From contig JAGVKB010000071.1 in the NCBI GenBank assembly GCA_020050835.1, positions 1 through 55,462 of the forward strand: 55,462 nucleotides of DNA, given 5' to 3'. The position numbers were made by a program, and so were the translations under genes. Positions 1-7,351 of this stretch are shown here, piece after piece. The DNA is from Candidatus Obscuribacterales bacterium. Lineage in GTDB: Bacteria; Cyanobacteriota; Vampirovibrionia; Obscuribacterales; Obscuribacteraceae. Under the pieces are notes generated by a model, which saw only the letters and a program-made list of their open reading frames with translations, did not search any database and was not told the DNA's origin. Numbering within the stretch: the stretch's first letter is position 1; each line of letters starts with the position of its first letter.

Positions 1-1008
1 CCAGCGCGAGGACAGGAGAGCGGAAGAGCGAAGGACGCTTCGCCACCAGTGGGGCGACCGTCTGATCAGGTTGGCAGTCCGGGGCGCAGCACTGACGTGG
101 ACAAGGTTCTTGAGCTGCTGGCACAAGGAACTCAGGGTAAGTTCGAATTGCCAGAGATAGGGCAGACAATACGAGTAGTTAAAAAGGATGGAACCGTTAT
201 AGAAGTGCGACGGGCTCCGGCAGAAGCCGCGCAGGGACAGAAGCCGTCAGACATTGGCGGACAACATATTACTGACGTTGCCAAAGTATTGGAGATATTG
301 AAGGCTGCCAGGCAAGGCGAAGTACGATTGCCTGGGATCGGACAAAAGTATCGTGTAGTTCTGAGAGACGGTACTATTCTTGAATTCGAACGAGGAAAGC
401 CGGTTGGAGAAGGAGATAAGTCAGGCAAAAGTGGCGACGGAGAGTCAGTAAAGTCAGAGCCGAAGGGCTCTTCTAAGAGCAATGACCCGGTAGCGATGAC
501 CGATAAAAAGCAGCCTAACGCTGGACGGCAGCGTGGAGAGTCACCCGATCCGGAGATTGCCAGACAAGGTCGCTTACAAGGTGAAGCTGATGCGCGACGG
601 GCCGCGCTCGAGCGTGCCGCGAAGAATTCGAATGTCAAACCGACTGCAAACTCGTCTGGTTCGGATTCAGGCACGACCGGACAGCCTTCTGGAGGGACTG
701 ACATACCGGCCAATGAGAAGAGTTTGATACCTGGAAGGGGAGGCAAATCTTCTCCTGACGAAGAACTTGCCAGGCAAGGGCGCGAAGTTGGGCGATTAGA
801 CGCGGAAGCAGCTAAGCAAGAGCGAGAAAGGGCTAATCGAGAAGCTGTTGTGAATGCGCAGAGGGAAGCCAGAGCGCTGGCGCAGCAACAGCGCGATGCG
901 GAGTTGGCCAGACGCGCTCAGGAGAGAGCACAGGCGATTGAAGAGCAGCAGAGACAAGAAAGAGAGCGGGAAGAACGAAACAAAGGAAAGGGTGGACGCT
1001 CTCGTTAA
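1..1008 (+). CDS. Ala/Arg/Glu-rich repeat protein, 5' end outside window
   Basis: The frame is open from the first base of the window to the TAA at 1006-1008, so the true start is probably upstream; the GTG at 49 is only the first start-like codon. Two copies of a module of about 40 residues are visible near the N-terminal side (DVDKVLELL...IGQTIRVVKKDGTVIE and DVAKVLEIL...IGQKYRVVLRDGTILE), each ending in a short beta-like DGT stretch. Two ELARQGR/EIARQGR segments follow, and then a long Gln/Arg/Glu/Ala helix typical of a coiled coil. The KVLELL module is weakly echoed in the giant protein downstream (near nt 26930). I do not recognise a family and assign no function. It could be the tail of another large repeat protein like its neighbours. 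Confidence 0.6.
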   Translation, partial: PARGQESGRAKDASPPVGRPSDQVGSPGRSTDVDKVLELLAQGTQGKFELPEIGQTIRVVKKDGTVIEVRRAPAEAAQGQKPSDIGGQHITDVAKVLEILKAARQGEVRLPGIGQKYRVVLRDGTILEFERGKPVGEGDKSGKSGDGESVKSEPKGSSKSNDPVAMTDKKQPNAGRQRGESPDPEIARQGRLQGEADARRAALERAAKNSNVKPTANSSGSDSGTTGQPSGGTDIPANEKSLIPGRGGKSSPDEELARQGREVGRLDAEAAKQERERANREAVVNAQREARALAQQQRDAELARRAQERAQAIEEQQRQEREREERNKGKGGRSR

Positions 1009-1023
1009 GCACTCAATGACTTA

Positions 1024-1056
1024 ACTCACCACTTGGTCACGCCTGACCATTAGAGT
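1024..1056 (+). promoter_or_regulatory. Candidate activator promoter: two 11-bp-spaced TCAC sites plus -10
   Basis: ACTCAC (1024-1029) and GGTCAC (1035-1040) lie exactly 11 bp apart in the 206-bp gap before the next gene. Ten bases after the second TCAC is TAGAGT (1051-1056), a plausible -10 hexamer. The same spacing rule is found before the genes at 51003 (+) and 44859 (-). Two-copy sites alone could arise by chance; the shared geometry is the reason to list it. This is the pattern expected of OmpR/PhoB-family response regulator targets, but no regulator is identified. Confidence 0.4.
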
Positions 1057-1214
1057 TGACTCTCAAAGCCAAACAAAGATCTCAGCCTCATCGTACTACC
1101 AAGCGATGAGCAGTGTCAGATTTAGGACAACAGCTAATTGGGCTGCGCATATGCTCGAACCCTAAAATTTGCGATTACATTGGGTCTCGCAGCGGGAGTG
1201 AACAAAGAGAGACA

Positions 1215-4031
1215 ATGACCGACAGGTTTGAAAACCAGTCAAGTAATCATGTTCGTGAATCAGTCCAGGCGGACGGGCTCAATCTGCTCGACCTGCAAAT
1301 CAGGCAGCATGAACGCTACGATCGATCTCAAAGCCAGTTGGCACGAGCGCTCAACTGGGCTACCGGCCTGGTCTGGTCTGGTGACCAGAAGACTCTCGAT
1401 TCGCTGAAACAGATTCGCTCCGGAATAGATACGAGCCAAGAGTCAGGAGTTCTGCTCCCTGCAAATCGCCTCGCAGAGCGAATCAAACAAGCCTTGAAGG
1501 CAGATCGGGAAGCACTCGGGTTGCGAGCGGAGATATCACACTACGGTACAGGTTTTGTCAAAACAGTAGGGCTCTTTCTGCCCGGTGCCTCTGGCAAGAT
1601 CGGCGCTGTTTGCTCATTTGGGTTAGATCAAATGAAGTCCGGAGACGGGCTCGCCACACAGCTCGTCGATGGTGGGCTCGGGGGGCTGAAAGGTGGCTTG
1701 TTGTACAAAACTTTCTCAATTCTGGGAGCCAATAGCCTTAGTTTAAGTCCGGCCACAAAGGGTTTTGTATTGGGGTTCGGTTCGCGAGCGCTCGAAGTCG
1801 GTTTGGATCGGCAAACCTGGAAGGAAGAAACATCGGGCCAGAAATTCAGCCTATCTGCGGGGACTGCTCGTTGGACGGAAGCCATATTCAATCGCAATGC
1901 CGTGCTTGCAGACGTAGCGACCTTCACGATGGCGCACGGTTTGACAGCGGGAGCAAATACACTAACAGGCGGGCTGGTGGAAAGGAGCCGGTTGTTTTCT
2001 ACTATACTGACCGGCTCCAGCTTCGGTCTGACCAATGGAGCGTTAGGGGAGATTCAACGGCAGCGCAGCTACGGTGAAGAGTTAGATGTTTGGAAGATTA
2101 CCCAAAGATCCTTATTACAAGCAGCTATTGATAGTGTGGCTGCAGTTCCCGGTGGGTGCATGAATGCGATGGCATTGCGCGCCGGCAATACCAACAATCA
2201 GATCAAGCTTGAGAAGCTCGGAGCTCCTGAGATGGCGAAAGCTTTGTCCGGAAGCCGATCTGAAAGCGTTAGGGAGGGATTGAAGTCAGTACAGGAGGAT
2301 GGTGCACTGCTGGCGAAGCCGGATCTCACAGCTACAAGTAAGGCTGCAGACAGTCCGGTAAAGGGCGTTGGAAACCTAAGCGGCAGGGTGGAAGTGCCGG
2401 AGCCGAAAACTGCTTGTGCAGTCGAATCTGCGCTAGGAACTACGGAAACAGCTGTCAATAAACAACACATCGAGTCTGGCGATTTAGCAAAAATGGATGC
2501 CGAGGTGGAAATTGTTAGCAATCTCAGCAAGTTCAAAGATCGGGGCGTAATTCGCAAGCTGGTCAGGCAAGGTGTTCTCAAAGCCCTCGAAGCTGACCCC
2601 GAACTCGTTTGCGATCCGGACAAGTGTGCGAGACTTCTTCGAGTTTTGCACCGGATGGAACTCAATGAGAACCCAAGGATTCGAGAAGTAATCACGGACA
2701 AGGTTGTTAAAGCGATAAAGAGACAACCAATTTCCTCGCCTGATCTTCCTGCCCGTGACCAGATGCCGCTGGAGAGTATAAGGAAGCTGATAAGTAAAGA
2801 TTGCGGGCTCGCACTCGAGTCAGATCAGGCGATTCAAGTTGCTATGGAGCGCAGAATGAAAGGTGAACGGGGAGCGCAAACTCTTCATGCTTCTAACACG
2901 ACTGTTTCTGCATCAGTTTCTGAAGCACAAATTCCCCTCGTTGCAAGCAGGCCAATTGCAAAAGTGCCAGAGCAAATGATCGTGACTCCGGCCACAATGC
3001 AGCGAGAGACTCCGCTGCAACGCTTTATCAAGTCTCAAGAAAATCGGGAGACAGAGCTCGGGCTGTCGCATGATACGGCGCGACTTCATTCTGCAGCCGA
3101 GAGGCTTCAAACCGACTTGCGCCTGCTGAATGCTCGAGTATCTGAGCTTGATGCTCGCGAATTCAAAAGTCTCTCTGCTGCCGAACGCAAAGAACTTAGT
3201 GAGTCGCGCTCAATTCTTACTCGGGAGATTGAGCGTCGAATTGATGGGCTGAAGCTGGGCGGTGCTGTCGATATTCTGGATTGGGGTAGGGCAAACCTAC
3301 TCATGCCCCAAAACAGCAGCCTTGGCTGCCATGTTCAAATGGTAATTCTTAGAGACTTGAGCGAAATTTGGAGTCGGAAATTAGCATTGCGAAATCGCTC
3401 TGGTTTACTCGAGAGTAAGAGTCCCAGAGAGCTTGGACTGATTTGCCTTGCAACGAAGCATCAATCGGCGCTCGACCGAGTCGGTGGAGACGCATTGTTG
3501 ATCAATCCGAATTCAGGTGACGTAGTCTTTCTTGATGTGTCATTGCGTAGAAAAGATGGGACGATAGACGGAGGCGCCGAACTTCCCGAATACAGGAAGC
3601 GAGGACTTATGACTGTTCGTGAAGGCATGGATATTTCCGAGAGACGCAACATGGTGCAGTGTCTCTTTCAAGACATTGTTCAACAGATCCATTGTGGTAG
3701 ATTTCCAATTAATTTAATCGACATAAGACTGCCATCTGGTGGAGACGCCGGATCGCAAAAGCAGGGTGAGGACATCCTCCGATTTAGAAATGATCTTTAT
3801 CAAACTGCTATTCAAGTACCAGTGATCAAGTGGCTTGTCTGGGAAACAGTGTTTGCTAAAACACCAACCCTAGAAATTGAAAATCGTGAGCGCGGACTGC
3901 GTGAATGGGCTGACCATAATCGGACTGGTGGTGCTCTCGAGATCTGCGGAGTTCGACCGTGGCAGGGTCAAATGACGCCACCTGAGTTCCAACGGGCAAG
4001 CGAGCGATTCCGGGAGGAGCAATTCAAATGA
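1215..4031 (+). CDS. Large protein, paralogous N-terminal domain, unknown C-terminal domain (938 aa)
   Basis: The start at ATG 1215 is preferred over ATG 1113 because purine-rich AGAGAG precedes it and because the two paralogues next door begin at the same place relative to the conserved LNLLDLQIR-HER block. Residues about 20-315 form the shared domain: an N-terminal helical part (NWATGLV), then HYGTGFVKT and several Gly-rich weakly hydrophobic stretches, ending IDSVAAVPGG. A Ser/Lys-rich linker and helical region follow. The last 330 residues look like a separate globular domain. They include GGDALLINP...VVFLDVSLRRK, which faintly resembles the core strands of a PD-(D/E)XK nuclease but lacks a convincing (D/E)XK. 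No signal peptide is visible. The stop codon overlaps the next ATG. Function is unknown; an effector with a variable C-terminal domain is an inference. Confidence 0.8.
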   Translation: MTDRFENQSSNHVRESVQADGLNLLDLQIRQHERYDRSQSQLARALNWATGLVWSGDQKTLDSLKQIRSGIDTSQESGVLLPANRLAERIKQALKADREALGLRAEISHYGTGFVKTVGLFLPGASGKIGAVCSFGLDQMKSGDGLATQLVDGGLGGLKGGLLYKTFSILGANSLSLSPATKGFVLGFGSRALEVGLDRQTWKEETSGQKFSLSAGTARWTEAIFNRNAVLADVATFTMAHGLTAGANTLTGGLVERSRLFSTILTGSSFGLTNGALGEIQRQRSYGEELDVWKITQRSLLQAAIDSVAAVPGGCMNAMALRAGNTNNQIKLEKLGAPEMAKALSGSRSESVREGLKSVQEDGALLAKPDLTATSKAADSPVKGVGNLSGRVEVPEPKTACAVESALGTTETAVNKQHIESGDLAKMDAEVEIVSNLSKFKDRGVIRKLVRQGVLKALEADPELVCDPDKCARLLRVLHRMELNENPRIREVITDKVVKAIKRQPISSPDLPARDQMPLESIRKLISKDCGLALESDQAIQVAMERRMKGERGAQTLHASNTTVSASVSEAQIPLVASRPIAKVPEQMIVTPATMQRETPLQRFIKSQENRETELGLSHDTARLHSAAERLQTDLRLLNARVSELDAREFKSLSAAERKELSESRSILTREIERRIDGLKLGGAVDILDWGRANLLMPQNSSLGCHVQMVILRDLSEIWSRKLALRNRSGLLESKSPRELGLICLATKHQSALDRVGGDALLINPNSGDVVFLDVSLRRKDGTIDGGAELPEYRKRGLMTVREGMDISERRNMVQCLFQDIVQQIHCGRFPINLIDIRLPSGGDAGSQKQGEDILRFRNDLYQTAIQVPVIKWLVWETVFAKTPTLEIENRERGLREWADHNRTGGALEICGVRPWQGQMTPPEFQRASERFREEQFK

Positions 4032-4111
4032 TCGCATGTTTTATGACTGGTGTGGACAGGTTGCTTTGGACCGAGCCTTCGCTCGATTTCCAACCGGTTT
4101 TGCGGCAATGA
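4028..4111 (+). CDS. 27-codon coupling mini-ORF between two paralogues
   Basis: ATG at 4028-4030 overlaps the TGA (4029-4031) of the upstream gene as ATGA, and its own TGA (4109-4111) overlaps the ATG (4108) of the downstream gene in the same way. An SD sequence (GGAGG within 4012-4019) sits about 8-10 nt before this ATG, whereas the downstream gene has no SD of its own. The peptide has no recognisable motif. The double overlap fits a translational relay: ribosomes finishing gene one start the mini-ORF and then restart on the next gene. Another reading is that the downstream gene starts at ATG 4036, in which case this ORF would be incidental. Confidence 0.45.
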   Translation: MIACFMTGVDRLLWTEPSLDFQPVLRQ

Positions 4112-7100
4112 CGGATAATTCTCGAGAACAGACAGATCTAAGCTCCCAAGCTGAACTGGTGGCTCTAAAGAGCTTGCAGCAGGAAATCCGTTTGCATCAA
4201 CGAGATGACGCAAATCAAAGTGTGCTCACTCGAGGGATTGGAACTGTCTGGAATAAGTTCCAGTCGGAAGCATTATCGCTCGTGGCGCTAAAGTCCTTTT
4301 ACCGCGAAGCCGAGCGCAAGCTCAAGACCGGTGACGTCGAGACAAAGGCACAAACCGTTAAGGAGATAGCTCGGGTAGTAGAGGCGGACCGTCAGGCCAT
4401 CGAGTCACGAGCTACGGTTACTCATTACGCTGGTGGATTTCTCAAAACAGCCGGACTGTTTCTTAGTGGACGGATCGGAGTGACCAGTACGGTTGGCGTT
4501 TATTCGCTCGATCAATGGAATCCCAGCTTATCCTGGAAAGAGCAGGTAGCCGATGCAACGCTTGGTGGGTTGAAGGGCGGAGGCATGAAGGCAATGTTCC
4601 ATGTGCTAGGACATCATTCGCAGACTGCCGTTGCAAAAGGAGTAATGCTTGGTATCGGAAATTCTGTGCTAGATGTCGGTCTTTCACGCAACTCCTACAA
4701 AGATGGATTCGGCAAGGGGCTTAGTGACACATTAATCTCGGCAGTCGACCCGAGAGCTCGAGCAATCGATGGAGCAGTTTTTGTAGCTTCTGAAGGAATG
4801 TTTCGTGGAGCGAATCATTTCAGCCGCGGTGCTGTCAGAGAAAGTCCGATGCTTTCAACCATGTTTACTGGTGCGGCTTTCGGGATGTCTTCCGGCGGAG
4901 TCGGTGAATACATGCGCCAGAAGCAGGCAGGCGAACAACTTGATCTCCAGAAAATTGTTCAGCACGCGGCAATTCAGGGGCTGGTCGATACGGCAGCAGC
5001 GTCTTTTGGTGGGCTGCAAGCTGATACTCAATTACGAGCACGCATGAACGAGAGCGTTCAGCGTATGAATCTGAACATGCGCGAGCGTGCTAACCAACCG
5101 CAGCGCCACCTTCAAAGCGCGGTAGACTGGCTAATCAATCGCTCGCAGTGGACGCCTGCGTTGGTCGGAATTCCAGCTGGCTTTGGTGGGCAGGTTAGAT
5201 TACCGGAGTCAATTAGACCGGTTGCCACCACTCCCGAAAGTCCTACCAGATTAACCGACCTCATTCCAAATGTCGTTTACATGTCTACCGGACTTGGGCT
5301 GGGCTACGGTGATTCTATTGGAAGTTCTCGTGCGAGTCTCGGTAGCACTACATCGGGAGTTGGGCGACGCGAGTGTGCAAACCATGCTCATCGAACGGAT
5401 TGTACGTCAGCTTCTGCTCAATCAGGCAAAATAATTATTGAGGTTCCGCAAGCGTTGGTTCCTGCGGCCAACGAGCTAAACAAGCTGGCGAAAAATCTGA
5501 CAGACCCTACCGCTGCAGAGTCTGATCGGCAAGCAGTCTCATCCTTTCTGAGAGCTAATCGAGAACTACGCGAATTTGCTTGCATGCTCGCGGACGTCAA
5601 GAAAGTTCCGGTATTGACCAGTATTGTAAACGAGGTATTCCAGGGAGATGGTCTGCCTATGTTTAGAACTTACAGGACTGCACGTGGAGATAAAAACACC
5701 TACGAACTTTGGAAAGAGTTACAGACAACATTTTTTCCATCTTTCAGAATGGAGAAGTTTGCAGCCAGCTATCGAGGCGCTGTGAGCAGTTATCTGTCGA
5801 TGTATCCGGAGCTGCGGCCGGCGACTGAGCACTTTGCAAACAAATGTGAGGACCTGGCGATTGTGGAGTCTTTGGATATCGTGCTTGGAACTAAGTATGC
5901 CTCGGCATTACGGACTAGAGGCAAGGGCGCTGAACCTAAGTTGGCAGTGCCGCTGGCTGGAGAGGCGAAAGCTGAAGCAGGCGATTCGAAGTTGAATATG
6001 AGATTCGAACCGACAGTACTGAAAGCATTGACTTCCGGGGTAATGACTAGCTCGATTGTAGGCGAGCTTTCACCGAAAGTTCGTGCGAAAGGTGAAAGCT
6101 CAGTTAATGCGGCTGAGAAGAATGCCCCGGAGACCAAGGTGCCGTTGTCTGCAGCAGAGAACACATTGCTTGAGCGAGTCAACACCTTGACGGTTGGAAC
6201 TCCGGAAGCAAGGGCGGTCGCCGCTAAAGAGCTTGTCCCTGAGATTGACAAACTGTCAGATCAGGCGTTCTTGCGCTGGCTCCAGGCGATTGATTCACCC
6301 GAAGCGATGGCTCTGGCGCTAGAATCCACGAAAGGTGGACGCGTACCCAGAATCGTCCGTGTTTTAGGCGACCGCTTGTTCGAGCTGTCGGATCGATCTT
6401 TCCTGCGCTGGAAGGAGATAGCGCAGGCTAGGCTTCTTGATGGTTGGAAGCTTGATGTGGCGGCTGTCGATGCGCTGCCGCTTGCAGTGCAGAAAGAATT
6501 TCTCTCCAAAATCCCCTCGCTCGAAGCGCAGCGTGAGCATGGCTGGAGACGAGATAGTGGCAACCGGTCGGCAAAATTCGTACTACCGGAAGCGATTGTT
6601 CCGGATTGGGCCAAAGACCACGTGGTATCGGCCCAAAAGCCGTCGGGCTCGGGCGGAGGCGATCGCGTACAGCGGAGGCAGCCCTGGAAGCCGAGATTTA
6701 TCGATACCCTGGATAATCGGATCGACCTGCTTGGCAGTGCAGTCGAAGCTCTAAAGACAGCACCTGCTTCCATGTCACCCGATCTAAAACATAAGTTAAT
6801 TCGCCTGGGTTGCTCAGACAAGGAAGGGTTGCTCGGCGTTTTCGATGCAGTCGGCTACCGTCAGATTGGACGAGATGCTCCGTTCAGCTGGGTTGAGGCA
6901 GACCCCAGAATTGAAGCCAACCGGAGACTGCTCGCGGAGCTTGCTCCGCAAGCAACCAGCATGGAACCGTTGAAGTATCTGTTCCAGTTCCTGCGCGAAC
7001 GAAACGCTGCCGGTGCATATGTGGCGGCTCAGGAGATGCAACCGGCAACTACTGCCGCCAAGTCGCTCAGTGCAGTGCGTGCCGAGCTGGTGCAGACAAA

Positions 7101-7242
7101 GCAGCAGGCCGGAGAACCGATCGATAACGATCGGATTGACGTAGAGGCACGCCGGAAGCTTTCGCAATTGACGAGGGAGGCAAGCCAGCGCTGGACTGAC
7201 GTGCGGAAGCTCATAAGCAATCTTGCCAGCGGCAGGATTTAA
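4108..7242 (+). CDS. Large protein, paralogous N-terminal domain, unknown C-terminal region (1044 aa)
   Basis: This is the second member of the family that shares the Gly-rich N-terminal domain, here residues about 15-300 (HYAGGFLKTAGLFL, LGGLKGG, FRGANHFSRG, TMFTGAAFGMSSGG). The start at 4108 aligns with the MTD/MSD starts of both paralogues and overlaps the mini-ORF stop; ATG 4036 is a possible longer start. Beyond residue 300 the protein is unlike its paralogues. It has helical segments containing LSDQAFLRWLQ and a related LSDRSFLRWKE, which look like a degenerate repeat, and a Lys/Arg-rich helical C-terminus. No enzyme motif or signal peptide was found. The next gene converges on it, and I saw no clear terminator in the 109-bp gap. 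Confidence 0.8.
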   Translation: MTDNSREQTDLSSQAELVALKSLQQEIRLHQRDDANQSVLTRGIGTVWNKFQSEALSLVALKSFYREAERKLKTGDVETKAQTVKEIARVVEADRQAIESRATVTHYAGGFLKTAGLFLSGRIGVTSTVGVYSLDQWNPSLSWKEQVADATLGGLKGGGMKAMFHVLGHHSQTAVAKGVMLGIGNSVLDVGLSRNSYKDGFGKGLSDTLISAVDPRARAIDGAVFVASEGMFRGANHFSRGAVRESPMLSTMFTGAAFGMSSGGVGEYMRQKQAGEQLDLQKIVQHAAIQGLVDTAAASFGGLQADTQLRARMNESVQRMNLNMRERANQPQRHLQSAVDWLINRSQWTPALVGIPAGFGGQVRLPESIRPVATTPESPTRLTDLIPNVVYMSTGLGLGYGDSIGSSRASLGSTTSGVGRRECANHAHRTDCTSASAQSGKIIIEVPQALVPAANELNKLAKNLTDPTAAESDRQAVSSFLRANRELREFACMLADVKKVPVLTSIVNEVFQGDGLPMFRTYRTARGDKNTYELWKELQTTFFPSFRMEKFAASYRGAVSSYLSMYPELRPATEHFANKCEDLAIVESLDIVLGTKYASALRTRGKGAEPKLAVPLAGEAKAEAGDSKLNMRFEPTVLKALTSGVMTSSIVGELSPKVRAKGESSVNAAEKNAPETKVPLSAAENTLLERVNTLTVGTPEARAVAAKELVPEIDKLSDQAFLRWLQAIDSPEAMALALESTKGGRVPRIVRVLGDRLFELSDRSFLRWKEIAQARLLDGWKLDVAAVDALPLAVQKEFLSKIPSLEAQREHGWRRDSGNRSAKFVLPEAIVPDWAKDHVVSAQKPSGSGGGDRVQRRQPWKPRFIDTLDNRIDLLGSAVEALKTAPASMSPDLKHKLIRLGCSDKEGLLGVFDAVGYRQIGRDAPFSWVEADPRIEANRRLLAELAPQATSMEPLKYLFQFLRERNAAGAYVAAQEMQPATTAAKSLSAVRAELVQTKQQAGEPIDNDRIDVEARRKLSQLTREASQRWTDVRKLISNLASGRI

Positions 7243-7351
7243 GCTCCTCGCCATGCAGATGAAGGAATGGGTGGTCGCTCTCGATAGAAAAGTGCGCTCT
7301 GCATGCGCAAATGAGTCGAGAAAACCAGAGATCACCGGGAGAATCGCTCCT

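Noticed and set aside
132-746. Long minus-strand ORFs opposite the repeat genes
   Set aside because: They are antisense shadows with Ser/Arg/Pro-rich translations and no SD; the same holds for the many other opposite-strand ORFs under the giant gene.
3450-3560. PD-(D/E)XK nuclease motif in the first paralogue
   Set aside because: GGDALLI...FLDVSLRRK has the strands and one Asp but no proper (D/E)XK triad; left as unknown.
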